Below are positions 36,797-45,878 of a DNA stretch of 64,000 nucleotides, piece after piece. The notes beneath the pieces were generated by a model. It was not told the DNA's origin. It was given only the letters and a program-made list of their open reading frames with translations, and did not search any database. The translations under genes were made by a program, and so were the position numbers. Every line of letters begins with the position of its first letter. The stretch's first letter is position 1. Source of the DNA: Hyphomicrobium sp. CS1BSMeth3 (GTDB lineage: Bacteria > Pseudomonadota > Alphaproteobacteria > Rhizobiales > Hyphomicrobiaceae); the NCBI RefSeq assembly GCF_900117415.1, contig NZ_FPEI01000006.1, forward strand, positions 682,001-746,000, read 5' to 3'.

Positions 36797-38527
36797 TTGC
36801 GTGACGCGAGTGACATAGGACTAAGACTGCGGGGAGCCGGACTTGGCGTAGCTGTTGCAGCGGTCCTTGTAGGGGGCGTGACGCCGGCTACGGCGCAGGA
36901 CGGCTGGGGAACCCGTGTGCTGCGCACAGCGCAGGCCGAGGGCGCAACGCAACCCGCCGACGATCAAGCTCCGCAGCAGCCGGCAGCTCCGCAATCCGTC
37001 CAGAAATTTTCAATCGATGAGTTTCGCGTCGACGGCGCGACCAGCTTGGCGCAGGCCGATGTCGAGGCGGCGATCTACCCTTTCCTTGGTCCAGATCGTT
37101 CGGCAGAGCACGTCGACAAAGCCCGGGCCGCTCTTGAGAAGGCGTACCACGACAAGGGCTTCCAGACCGTCAGCGTCTCGGTGCCAGCGCAGAACGTCGA
37201 AGGTGGAACCGTCATACTCACGGTGACCGAGGCGCGCGTCGCAAATCTCAGGGTGAAGAACTCACGTTATTTCGATCAGGAGAGAATTCGGGAAGCCGCA
37301 CCTTCGTTGAAGGAGGGGACGCTGCCGAACTTCACGACGGTGACGCAAGATCTCGTTGCGCTCAACCAGTGGCCGGACCGGCGCATCACGCCAGCGCTTC
37401 GTGCTGGGATGACGCCGGGCACTATCGATGTCGATCTCAACGTTGAAGACAAGCTGCCGCTGCACGCCAGCGTCGAGCTTGCCAACCGCCAATCCCCAAA
37501 CACCACACCGCTGCGACTGACCTCCACCGTCCGATACGACAATCTCTGGCAGCGTGGGCATTCGCTCAGCCTCAGCTATCAGGTAGCACCACAACGCCCC
37601 GACGATGCAGAGGTGATCTCAGGATCCTATCTGACGCGTGTCAGCGATTGGACCAGCGTCCTTGTCTACGGCGTGGACTCAAAGAGCGATGTCGCGACCG
37701 TCGGTGGCATGAACGTCATCGGTCCCGGCCAGGTGCTGGGCGTGCGCGCACTCCTGACGCTGCCATACAAGGATAACTACTTCCACAGCTTGTCGTTCGG
37801 CATCGACTACAAGCACTTTGGGCAAATCATGGAGATGGACAATCTGTCGTTCTCCTCGCCCATCACCTACTACCCTCTGGCAGTCACGTACACGGCAGGT
37901 TGGCAAGGCGAAGGCGTCATAACCCAAGCCAATGTGGGCGCGACCTTCAACCTGCGCGGTCCCGGCAGCGGCTTCGAGGAGTTCTGGACCAAGCGCGCGT
38001 ACGCCGACAGCAACTTCTTTCATTTCAATGCCGATGTGCAGCACACGCGCGAGCTCCCGGCAGGCTACCAGTTGTTCGCGAAAGTCCAGGGACAAATCGC
38101 TGATGGAGCATTGATATCGAGCGAGCAGTTCAGCGTCGGCGGCCTTGAGACGGTGCGCGGCTATCTCGAGTCGGAAGCCATCGGCGACACAGGTGTGTCG
38201 GGGACGATCGAAGTTCGCACGCCCGATATCGGACCGCTCATGCAGACGGCGCTTCTGACGGCAAGCGGCGAACAGGACGGCAAGCCGGCAAATCTCTTGA
38301 GTGACTGGCGCCTGTTCGGCTTCGTCGATGCCGGAACGGTGATGATCCACAAGCCCCTCGTCGAACAGGGGTCGAGCTTCACGCTCTGGAGCTACGGCGT
38401 CGGAACGCGCTTCAAGCTCCTCGACTACTTCAGCGGCAGCCTCACGTTCGCGATGCCCATGACAGACCAGAGCACCACCTCTGCTCGCGAACCGCGCGTC
38501 CTGTTCAGCGTGTCGGGCAGCTTTTGA
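36797..38527 (+). CDS. Two-partner secretion outer-membrane transporter (TpsB, ShlB/FhaC family)
   Basis: 576 aa. No ATG or GTG fits the frame upstream of the signal peptide; TTG at 36797, after a G-rich stretch, is the most likely start. A signal sequence ends near TPATAQ, then a Gln/Pro-rich linker, two POTRA domains (KFSIDEFRVDGATSL; VTEARVANLRVKNSRYF) and a 16-stranded barrel. The VRGY motif of the family is at 453-456, and the protein ends in phenylalanine. It should recognise the TPS domain of the giant exoprotein at 12769 and export it across the outer membrane. The pair is separated by 12 kb including the mobile relic. Confidence 0.93.
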   Translation: MRDASDIGLRLRGAGLGVAVAAVLVGGVTPATAQDGWGTRVLRTAQAEGATQPADDQAPQQPAAPQSVQKFSIDEFRVDGATSLAQADVEAAIYPFLGPDRSAEHVDKARAALEKAYHDKGFQTVSVSVPAQNVEGGTVILTVTEARVANLRVKNSRYFDQERIREAAPSLKEGTLPNFTTVTQDLVALNQWPDRRITPALRAGMTPGTIDVDLNVEDKLPLHASVELANRQSPNTTPLRLTSTVRYDNLWQRGHSLSLSYQVAPQRPDDAEVISGSYLTRVSDWTSVLVYGVDSKSDVATVGGMNVIGPGQVLGVRALLTLPYKDNYFHSLSFGIDYKHFGQIMEMDNLSFSSPITYYPLAVTYTAGWQGEGVITQANVGATFNLRGPGSGFEEFWTKRAYADSNFFHFNADVQHTRELPAGYQLFAKVQGQIADGALISSEQFSVGGLETVRGYLESEAIGDTGVSGTIEVRTPDIGPLMQTALLTASGEQDGKPANLLSDWRLFGFVDAGTVMIHKPLVEQGSSFTLWSYGVGTRFKLLDYFSGSLTFAMPMTDQSTTSAREPRVLFSVSGSF

Positions 38528-38546
38528 GACATAAGGGGACGGACGG

Positions 38547-40613
38547 ATGGGTGGGTTGGGAAAACACGGATTGAGAAGCGATGCACGCCAGGCCTTTCGG
38601 CTGAGCGTGCGCGCGCTGATGGCAGTCTTCACTCTGGCGTTGGTGCTCGGAGGGACAGCAGGATCGGCACAAGCGTGGTGGAACGACGAGTGGTCTCTGC
38701 GCAAGAAGATCACTCTGGATACGAGCCCGATGGGCGCCGGCATCACCGATGCGGTCGGCACCATGCCGATCCTCGTGCGTCTCCACGTTGGCAACTTCCG
38801 CTTTGGTCAGGCCAAGGAAGATGGCAGCGATCTGCGCTTTGTTGCCAGTGACGACAAGACACCTCTCAAGCACCACATCGAAAAATACGACGCTTTGCTT
38901 GGCGAGGCGCTGCTTTGGGTCAACGTGCCCAATATCCAGCCTGGCGCAAAGGCCGATGTCTGGCTCTACTATGGCAACAAGAAAGCAACATCGGTCAGTG
39001 ATCCCAAGGGCACCTATGGCTCTGAGACGGTCCTCGTCTATCACTTTGCCGAGCGCGGAACGCCAGCGCAGGATGCCTCCGTGTGGGCCAACGCCGCGCA
39101 GAACGCCGGTCAGGCAGCGGATGGATCGCAGATCGGTACGGGTGCGCGTTTGGACGGCAGCACCGCAATCACCATTCCTGCATCAACGTCGCTGACGTTT
39201 GCGCAGGACGGACAACTGACCTGGAGCATTTTGGCGAAGTTGGCGGCATTGCAGCGCAATGCCGTGCTCTACAGCCGCCGCGAGGGCACCAACGCTTTGC
39301 TCATCGGCTTCGACGACGGTGCCCCCTTTGTCGAGATCACCGCCAATGGCACGACACAGCGCACTGCAGCGGGCCCACCTGTGGCACCCGGAGGTTGGCA
39401 CCATATCGGCATGGTCGCGACGCCCGGCCTCGTCACGCTCTATCTCGATGGCAATCCCTATGCGTCTCTGGCTGCGACTCTACCGCCGCTGAACAGCGTC
39501 GCACTGCTCGGTGGTGATACGACCGTAGCAAGTGCGCCAGCCGCCGAAACGCCAGTATCACCGTCGAGCAACACCTCGGCATCAAGCGGCGAGACTGTCG
39601 GACAAAGCGCGCAGCCGACCGCTGACACCGCGACACCGGCAGCCCCAGATGCCTCGGCCTCACCTGCGCCGGCACCAACAGCGGTCGCACCACCATCTGC
39701 CTCCGTCGCCACCAGCGGCTTTGCTGGTGACGTCGACGAACTCGTGATCATCAAGGCCGCGCGCCCCGCTGGGTACATCAAGGCAACCGCGATCAACCAG
39801 GGCAGCAATCCGACCAAGCTCGTCGTCTTTGCTCCCGAGGAGGAAACCTCGAGCTGGATGTCAGGCCACTTCGGTGTTCTGCTGCGGTCGGTCACCGTCG
39901 ACGGATGGATCGTCATCGGCATCCTGCTCGTGATGGCAGTCGCGAGCTGGATGGTGATGGTCGAGAAGACTTCCTATCTTGGCCGCCAACGCAAGGCGAA
40001 CAGCCTGTTCATGGCGCAATTCCGCCTGCTCGACGACGACCTCACCGCACTCGCTGTCGCGCGCAACACTTCAGAAAGCATTTCGCGAAAGGAGCGTGCA
40101 GTCCGGCGCAACTCGTCGCTGCATCGCCTCTACCAGATTGCGGCCTCCGAGATCCATCGCCGTTATCCAGTCGCCCATTCCAGCCGGCCGCTGGTCCTGA
40201 GTGCCGAGACGATCGGAGCAATTCGCTCGGCAGTCGACGCCGGTGTCGTTCGCGAGGTCCAACGGCTCAACCGCATGATGGTGATCCTGACGATCGCCAT
40301 TTCCGGCGGCCCATTCCTGGGACTGCTCGGTACCGTCATCGGCGTCATGATCACGTTTGCGGCCATCGCCATGTCGGGTGACGTCAACATCAATGCCATC
40401 GCCCCTGGTGTCGCGGGTGCACTGGTCGCAACCGTCGCCGGTCTCGCCGTCGCGATCCCAGCACTCTTTGGCTACAACTGGCTCACGCTACGTATCCGCG
40501 ATCTGACCAGCGATATGCAGGTGTTCGTGGAAGAGCTCACCTCTCGGATGGCGGAGACCTACAGCAGCAACCGGCCTGATCCGGTTGAACAACATCGTCT
40601 GGCGGCGGAGTGA
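38547..40613 (+). CDS. exbB: DUF2341/LamG-like domains fused to MotA/TolQ/ExbB proton channel
   Basis: 688 aa. Signal peptide 1-43 (ends AQA before WWNDEW). Residues about 44-150 match DUF2341 (DEWSLRKKITLD, LWVNVPNIQPG, VWLYYGN). About 150-325 is a concanavalin/LamG-like sandwich (GWHHIGMVATPGLVTLYLDG). A Pro/Ala/Ser/Thr linker runs to about 395, then a strand region completing the fold. Membrane helices follow at about 454-471, 577-609 and 617-646, the last two with GLLGTVIGVMITF and GVAGALVATVAGL, the ExbB/TolQ channel signatures. It should form the proton channel with ExbD while holding a large carbohydrate-binding-like domain in the periplasm. Directly followed by exbD. Confidence 0.92.
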   Translation: MGGLGKHGLRSDARQAFRLSVRALMAVFTLALVLGGTAGSAQAWWNDEWSLRKKITLDTSPMGAGITDAVGTMPILVRLHVGNFRFGQAKEDGSDLRFVASDDKTPLKHHIEKYDALLGEALLWVNVPNIQPGAKADVWLYYGNKKATSVSDPKGTYGSETVLVYHFAERGTPAQDASVWANAAQNAGQAADGSQIGTGARLDGSTAITIPASTSLTFAQDGQLTWSILAKLAALQRNAVLYSRREGTNALLIGFDDGAPFVEITANGTTQRTAAGPPVAPGGWHHIGMVATPGLVTLYLDGNPYASLAATLPPLNSVALLGGDTTVASAPAAETPVSPSSNTSASSGETVGQSAQPTADTATPAAPDASASPAPAPTAVAPPSASVATSGFAGDVDELVIIKAARPAGYIKATAINQGSNPTKLVVFAPEEETSSWMSGHFGVLLRSVTVDGWIVIGILLVMAVASWMVMVEKTSYLGRQRKANSLFMAQFRLLDDDLTALAVARNTSESISRKERAVRRNSSLHRLYQIAASEIHRRYPVAHSSRPLVLSAETIGAIRSAVDAGVVREVQRLNRMMVILTIAISGGPFLGLLGTVIGVMITFAAIAMSGDVNINAIAPGVAGALVATVAGLAVAIPALFGYNWLTLRIRDLTSDMQVFVEELTSRMAETYSSNRPDPVEQHRLAAE

Positions 40614-40617
40614 GACG

Positions 40618-41022
40618 ATGCAAATCCAATCCGACAGTAAACCGTACGACGACATCAACGTCACGCCAATGCTCGATCTGGCGTACGTCCTGCTGATCAT
40701 CTTCATCGTGATGACGACGGCGACCGTGCAGGGAATGAAAGTCAACCTGCCAAAGGCATCCGCAGCACCAAGTCTCGCACAGCAGACCACCAAGGCGATC
40801 ACCGTCTCCAATGACGGTAAGATCTTCTTGGACACGATCCCAGTCACGCTGCCGGAGCTCGAGCAGCGCTTGGTGCAGATGAAGGCTCTGACGCCCGAGT
40901 TTCCCGTGGTGCTCAGAGGCGATTCCCAGACCCAGTACCAGAACGTGATGGATGTGCTGGACCTTCTTGGCCGGCTCAACATCACTCAGGTCGGACTCGC
41001 AACGAAACCGCTGGTCAAATGA
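40618..41022 (+). CDS. exbD: Biopolymer transport protein ExbD/TolR
   Basis: 134 aa, ATG five bases after the ExbB-fusion stop. INVTPMLDLAYVLLIIFIV forms the single membrane helix, with Asp20 at the position of the conserved proton-carrying aspartate. The periplasmic part (about 45-130) has the TolR/ExbD fold pattern (AITVSNDGKIFLDT, VLRGDSQTQYQNVMDVLD). It partners the preceding channel protein to use the proton gradient for TonB. Its stop overlaps the next start. Confidence 0.93.
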   Translation: MQIQSDSKPYDDINVTPMLDLAYVLLIIFIVMTTATVQGMKVNLPKASAAPSLAQQTTKAITVSNDGKIFLDTIPVTLPELEQRLVQMKALTPEFPVVLRGDSQTQYQNVMDVLDLLGRLNITQVGLATKPLVK

Positions 41023-41501
41023 TGGGCAAGGACGTGCTGAGCTTCACGCCTCCAGTCGATGCCCCGTGTCGTCGGGCAAGTGCGTTCACGCTCGCGCTCT
41101 TCATGCGCGTCCGCGACTGGCTCACATCTTCGACGCCAACCGCGGCTCGCCGCTTCTGTCCGCGCGAAGACCCGGCGAAGAACGGACCAGGTGCGCACAT
41201 CTTGCAGTTTCCGCTACTGCCACGCGACCGGCTGATGTGGCTAGCACGTGATCTGCAGCAACGGATCCGGAACGACCAGGATCCGATGCTGCTCATGCTT
41301 GGACCTGCGCCGCTGCAACGCCTTCATATCGACAGTACGGCCTACGTCGATATCACCACGGGCTGCCTGGCCTATCGCGTCGTGCTCGGCGATAGGCTCT
41401 CCTCCCGCATCACACTCGAAACCTCTGACTTCGGGGAAGCGCACAGCTTCGTCACGCAATACCTGCTGCTCACGCGCGGATCAGCGGAAGCGACGACATG
41501 A
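41019..41501 (+). CDS. Hypothetical protein of the ExbD-TonB operon
   Basis: 160 aa. ATGATG at 41019 overlaps the ExbD stop, so it is translationally coupled. I do not recognise a family. There is no signal peptide; the N-terminal 60 residues are basic and Ser/Pro-rich, and the rest reads as a compact alpha/beta domain (LLMLGPAPLQRLHIDSTA, DITTGCLAYRVVLGD). It overlaps tonB at its 3' end by four bases. Sandwiched between exbD and tonB, it is probably a cytoplasmic accessory factor of this energising complex. Confidence 0.75.
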   Translation: MMGKDVLSFTPPVDAPCRRASAFTLALFMRVRDWLTSSTPTAARRFCPREDPAKNGPGAHILQFPLLPRDRLMWLARDLQQRIRNDQDPMLLMLGPAPLQRLHIDSTAYVDITTGCLAYRVVLGDRLSSRITLETSDFGEAHSFVTQYLLLTRGSAEATT

Positions 41502-42244
41502 ATATTCGGGCAGACATGAACCGGTTCGCCTTACCCGAGGACGAGGAACCATTCTTGCGACGGCACGGCCTGGCGATCGGCGCCGGCCTCGGCGCGGTCA
41601 TGACCATCGGCGCGGTCGCCGTCCTGCTTGCCTCTGCCGATTCCGGGCCACCGCTGAAGCCGGCCCCCGAGATGACCATCGTCAACATCATCCCGCCCCC
41701 ACCGCCACCTCCGCCGCCGGAAGAGCGGGTCGTGGAGCAGAAGCCCGAGCCGGAGATGATCGAGCAGCCCAAGGTCGAGGAGATCGAGATCAAGGCCGAG
41801 AAAGAGATCGAAGAGCCGCAAGAAGCGCCGCCGGAGGCCGTCGATGACATACCGCCGACCGGACCGCTCGGCGTCGATGCAGCAGCCGATGGGCCGGGAG
41901 ATCGCTTCAATTTGGCGGCGCGTCCTGGTGCGCGCGGATTCGGCGGTGGCGGTGGCGGCGGCAGCCGTTGGGGCTGGTACGCCTCGATCGTCCAACAGGA
42001 GATTGAGACCGCGATCAGGGCGAACCCGAAGACGAAAAACATCGTCATGCAAGTCCAGGTCCGTCTGTGGGCCGACGCGACAGGCCGCGTCAACCGCGTG
42101 CAGCTCGTGAGCTCGACGGGAGACGCCGAGGTCGACGCCGCGATCCGCAGCGAGGTGCTCGCGGGGCTCACACTCCGGCAACCGCCGCCTGCAGACATGC
42201 CGATGCCGATGGTGGCCCGCATCACGGCACGAAAGTCGACGTGA
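41498..42244 (+). CDS. tonB: Energy transducer TonB of the ExbB-fusion operon
   Basis: 248 aa, overlapping the previous stop by four bases (ATGA). One membrane helix (about 24-46), a nine-proline run (about residue 66), a Glu/Lys/Pro spacer with alternating charge, a glycine-rich stretch (about 148-156), and a C-terminal TonB domain with VQVRLWADATGRVNRVQLV and STGDAEVDAAI. The same RLWxD...STGDAExD core occurs in the STN-TonB protein at 32358, so the two domains are close relatives. It should link ExbB-ExbD to an outer-membrane protein, plausibly TpsB or the porin next door. Confidence 0.9.
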   Translation: MNIRADMNRFALPEDEEPFLRRHGLAIGAGLGAVMTIGAVAVLLASADSGPPLKPAPEMTIVNIIPPPPPPPPPEERVVEQKPEPEMIEQPKVEEIEIKAEKEIEEPQEAPPEAVDDIPPTGPLGVDAAADGPGDRFNLAARPGARGFGGGGGGGSRWGWYASIVQQEIETAIRANPKTKNIVMQVQVRLWADATGRVNRVQLVSSTGDAEVDAAIRSEVLAGLTLRQPPPADMPMPMVARITARKST

Positions 42245-42315
42245 GTGAAATGCGCAGAACTCAAACGCGCCAACAGACAAGAGTTGTGACGGTTGATTAC
42301 GAAGGTCGGGGGATT

Positions 42316-44181
42316 ATGTTGACCAAGAAGTCCAAAGTATCGCGAGGCGCGCTGTTCCTATCCGCGTCTCTCATAGCGCTGACGCTGGCACAAGGCACAG
42401 TGCAGGCGCAGCAGTCGGGCGAGTCGCAGCACGCCAAGCCGGACGCCGGTGAGAAGATCGCCGTATCAGACAAAAAGGCGGTTGCGCCGAGCGCGACGGT
42501 CAATCTTCTCAATGTCCTGGTGGAAAAGGGCGTCATCACCCAGGAGCAAGCCGACGGCATCATCGTCCAGGCCGACGATGAGGCCTTCGTCGCCCGTCAG
42601 GCCGTTAAGGATGCAACCGCGAAGGCCGATGAGGCCTCCAAGGCCGCTTCGTCTGCTGCGTCGGCCGCATCGCCGCCGGGTAGCAAGCGCGTCAGCTATG
42701 TGCCCGAAATCGTCCGCAAGCAGCTCAAGGATGAGCTTCGCAAAGAAGTCATGGGCCAAGCCAAAACCGAAGGTTGGGCATCGCCGGGTAGCTATCCGGA
42801 ATGGGCCGGGCGCATCCGCTTCTACGGCGATATTCGCGGCCGTTACGAAGGGATTTTCCACCCGGGCGGCTCGTACAATGGAACGAGCGACCATTTCCCC
42901 AATATCAACGCCATCAACAACGGCTCGCCCTACGATCTCGCGATCGGCAATTTCGATTACGCGCCGATGTTCAATACGGAAATGGAGCGTGAGCGCTATC
43001 GCTTGCGCGCCAGGCTCGGTCTGACCGCAGATCTGTACGACGGCTTCACCGCCGGGCTGCGCATTGCTACGGGTTCGGACAATTCGCCCGTCTCGACCAA
43101 TCAGACCTTGGGCGGCAATTTCTCCAAGTATCCGCTTTGGCTCGATCGCGCCTATCTCAAATACCAAATCGATGCTTTCCAGACGCCGTTCGATAACTAT
43201 GGCATGACGACCAAGTTAGCGATCGCCATGGGGCGCTTCGACAATCCGTTCTGGTCACCGACGGATCTTGCGTGGGACAGTGACCTCGGATTCGACGGCG
43301 TTGCGCTGCAGGCAAAGCGCGAGTTCCGTGAGGGGTTGTCGGCATTCGCGGTCGGCGGCGCCTTCCCGATCTTCAATACCAGTCTCGATTTCGCCAGCAC
43401 CGAACGCGATAAGTTCAAGAGCGAGGACAAATATCTCTTCGGCGGTCAGCTCGGCGTCAACTGGACAGCCACACCGACACTCGCCTTCACCTTCGGTGCC
43501 GGCCTCTATGACTTCCACAATGTGCAAGGCCGTCTGTCGACGCCATGCGACGTTCAGGTCGTGTCCGCATGTGATACCGATCACTTGAGGCCCTCGTTCG
43601 TGCAGAAGGGCAATACGTATATGCCTCTGCGCGATGTCATCCCGCCGCCCGGTTCCGGCTCCGACTACCCGAACCCGCAATACTTCGGGCTCGCCAGCGG
43701 CTATCGCCCGGTCATCCTCTCAGGGCGGGCGGATCTCGGTAACTTTCATCCCGTGCACGTTGTCCTCGATGGCGAGTTCGTCTGGAATTCGGCCTTCGAT
43801 CGCAAGGCGGCGCGCGCATTCGCCATCAACAACCGAGGACCGGATCCGACCGGACCGGACGACGATATCATTGGCCGCTATGAAGGCGGCAACATGGGCT
43901 GGCTGGGACGCGTGACCGTCGGCCACCAGCAGCTCACCGAGTTCGGCCATTGGAACGCGCACATTGGCTACAAGTACCTCGAGTCCGATGCCGTGATGGA
44001 CGCCTTCGCCGACAGTGATTTCGGTCTCGGCGGCACGAACCTCAAAGGCTACTTCCTCGGCGCCAACTTCGCCCTATCGAGCAGCGTGTCGGCAACAGCT
44101 CGCTGGATGAGCGCCAATTCGATCGCCGGAGCGCCCTACGCCGTCGACATTCTGCAAGTCGACCTCAACGCGAAGTTCTGA
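42316..44181 (+). CDS. Putative porin with N-terminal coiled coil
   Basis: 621 aa from the ATG at 42316, preceded by a G-rich ribosome-binding site; the frame is open from 42067 inside tonB. The signal peptide ends near VQAQ. Residues about 45-130 are helical with NLLNVLVEKGVITQEQADGI and an alanine/lysine coiled coil, followed by a barrel starting about 155 (RIRFYGDIRGRYEGIF) and ending in phenylalanine. It matches the 'putative porin' family (Porin_5-like). The coiled coil may trimerise or anchor to peptidoglycan. It is a candidate outer-membrane target of the adjacent TonB. Confidence 0.85.
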   Translation: MLTKKSKVSRGALFLSASLIALTLAQGTVQAQQSGESQHAKPDAGEKIAVSDKKAVAPSATVNLLNVLVEKGVITQEQADGIIVQADDEAFVARQAVKDATAKADEASKAASSAASAASPPGSKRVSYVPEIVRKQLKDELRKEVMGQAKTEGWASPGSYPEWAGRIRFYGDIRGRYEGIFHPGGSYNGTSDHFPNINAINNGSPYDLAIGNFDYAPMFNTEMERERYRLRARLGLTADLYDGFTAGLRIATGSDNSPVSTNQTLGGNFSKYPLWLDRAYLKYQIDAFQTPFDNYGMTTKLAIAMGRFDNPFWSPTDLAWDSDLGFDGVALQAKREFREGLSAFAVGGAFPIFNTSLDFASTERDKFKSEDKYLFGGQLGVNWTATPTLAFTFGAGLYDFHNVQGRLSTPCDVQVVSACDTDHLRPSFVQKGNTYMPLRDVIPPPGSGSDYPNPQYFGLASGYRPVILSGRADLGNFHPVHVVLDGEFVWNSAFDRKAARAFAINNRGPDPTGPDDDIIGRYEGGNMGWLGRVTVGHQQLTEFGHWNAHIGYKYLESDAVMDAFADSDFGLGGTNLKGYFLGANFALSSSVSATARWMSANSIAGAPYAVDILQVDLNAKF

Positions 44182-44183
44182 TC

Positions 44184-44813
44184 ATGAGGACCATCATTCA
44201 ACTCATCATTGGCCTTGTCGCGATACTCGTCGCGACCGCTGATGGCGCTCACGCGCAATCTGAGGTCGACCGTCTCCGGGAGGCGTTGCGTAGCGCCACC
44301 GCGCAATCCCGCGCACTGGAGGATCAGCGAACAGCCCTGCAGGCGAAGATCGCTGCCGCGGAGCGCGACAAGACCGCACTCAAGGGGCAACTCGATGCGG
44401 CCAAGGCGAAAGCGCGCCAGATCGAGAAGGACTATCGCGAGGCGGTAACCCAGTTCAACGAGCGCCTGGAAGAGCGCAACCAGGTGCTCGAGAAATGGAA
44501 GGAGGCCTATGCCGAAGCGGCCGGCGTCGCGCGCGCCAAGGATGCCGAGCGCGCCAAGTTCGAGGCCGAAGCAGCAGCCACAAAGACCGGACTGACAGCC
44601 TGCACGGATATGAATCGCAAGCTCGTCACCGTCGGTCGCGAACTCCTGGCGCACTATGAGAATGTCACGCTCGGCGATGCCATTCTCGCGCAGGAGCCGC
44701 TGGTGGGTGTCCGGCGTGTCCGCGTTCAGAACCTGCTCCAGGATTACGCCGAGAAAGTGCAAACCGCGACGGTCCCGCCGCAGCGCGGCACGGCCACCAA
44801 ATCCAAACCATGA
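44184..44813 (+). CDS. Secreted coiled-coil protein
   Basis: 209 aa. Signal peptide 1-24 (ends AHAQ), then a nearly unbroken coiled coil from about 25 to 135 with heptad-like EVDRLREAL and RALEDQRTALQAKIAAAERD segments, and a short C-terminal domain with one cysteine (LTACTDMNRKLVTVG). Start is two bases after the porin stop and the end overlaps or abuts the parvulin gene. A periplasmic scaffold or chaperone role (Skp/TolA-like in shape, not in homology) is inferred. Confidence 0.8.
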   Translation: MRTIIQLIIGLVAILVATADGAHAQSEVDRLREALRSATAQSRALEDQRTALQAKIAAAERDKTALKGQLDAAKAKARQIEKDYREAVTQFNERLEERNQVLEKWKEAYAEAAGVARAKDAERAKFEAEAAATKTGLTACTDMNRKLVTVGRELLAHYENVTLGDAILAQEPLVGVRRVRVQNLLQDYAEKVQTATVPPQRGTATKSKP

Positions 44814-44830
44814 CAGTAGAGAGAGTAGAC

Positions 44831-45862
44831 ATGATACGCACCGCAAAGCGTTTCGCCACGTCGAATGTGATCGCGCACCACCTCGTTTACGGCGCGGTGA
44901 GCGCGCTGTTGTTGTCCGCCGCCCCCGCCGTTCTGGCTCAGACGAAGAAGTCGGCGGCAACGCCCGCGAGCTCTGCTCAGGCCACCGATACGCAGGCCGC
45001 GGCTCGCAAGACCTCAACGGCACGGTCGGTCGACACTAACGTCGTCGCGCGCGCCGGCGACAACGATCTGACCCGGGACGATGTGCGCAGCTTCGTCGCC
45101 GACTTGTCGGAGCCCGAGCGGGCTGCACTTGCCCGCAATCCCGCTCTTCTCAGCCAGTCCCTGAGAGTACTGCTCGCCAATCAGCTCGTGCTCAAGGAGG
45201 CACTGGCCAAGAATTGGCAGGATCAGCCAAACGTCGTCGCGCAATTGAAGCGGCTGCACGACAACGCCATCGTCGAATCCTACCTGCAGTCAGTATCCGC
45301 ACCACCTCAGGGATTTCCGAGTGAGAGTGAGCTGCAAGCGACGTACGACGCCAACAAGGCGGCCTTGGCAGTGCCGCGGACTTTTCAGGTCGCCCAAGTC
45401 TTCATTGCCCTGCCGGCCGGTGCAGACAAGGACGCCGAGGACAAAGCTCGCAAGAAGCTTGCCGACGTTCAGGCAAAGCTGAAGTCATCGAACGCTGATT
45501 TTGCAGCCATAGCCAAGGCGGACTCGGATGAGCGCGCGAGTGGTGAGCGCGGTGGCGAGATCGGCTGGCTTGCCGAGGACCAGTTGAAACCCGAGATCAA
45601 GGCGCAAGTGCTCGCGCTCAGCAAGGGCATGATCAGTGCGCCGATCCAGGCTCCGGGCGGCTGGCACATCGTCAAGCTCCTCGACGCCAAAGAAGCCGGC
45701 ACGCGGCAGTTTGCGGAGGTCAAGGAGGCCCTCGCGCAGCGCCTCCGCGCGCAGCGCGTCGAAGCCAACCGTCGCGCTTACCTGGCCAAGCTCCTTGAGC
45801 AAAGTCCGCCGACGATCAACGAACTCGCGCTCTCGGGCGTGCTCGACCAACCCAAGCAGTAA
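44831..45862 (+). CDS. Periplasmic parvulin-type peptidyl-prolyl isomerase
   Basis: 343 aa from the ATG at 44831, which has GAGAGAG upstream; an ATG at 44810 overlapping the previous stop (ATGA) is possible. A signal peptide ends near AVLAQ. SurA-like N-terminal helices (about 60-150) precede a parvulin domain (about 180-285) with FQVAQVFIALPAG, ASGERGGEIGWLAEDQL and QAPGGWHIVKLL. It should fold outer-membrane or exported proteins in the periplasm. Placement in this operon suggests it serves the TPS adhesin or barrel proteins here. Confidence 0.9.
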   Translation: MIRTAKRFATSNVIAHHLVYGAVSALLLSAAPAVLAQTKKSAATPASSAQATDTQAAARKTSTARSVDTNVVARAGDNDLTRDDVRSFVADLSEPERAALARNPALLSQSLRVLLANQLVLKEALAKNWQDQPNVVAQLKRLHDNAIVESYLQSVSAPPQGFPSESELQATYDANKAALAVPRTFQVAQVFIALPAGADKDAEDKARKKLADVQAKLKSSNADFAAIAKADSDERASGERGGEIGWLAEDQLKPEIKAQVLALSKGMISAPIQAPGGWHIVKLLDAKEAGTRQFAEVKEALAQRLRAQRVEANRRAYLAKLLEQSPPTINELALSGVLDQPKQ

Positions 45863-45878
45863 AGACAGGACCGCAACC

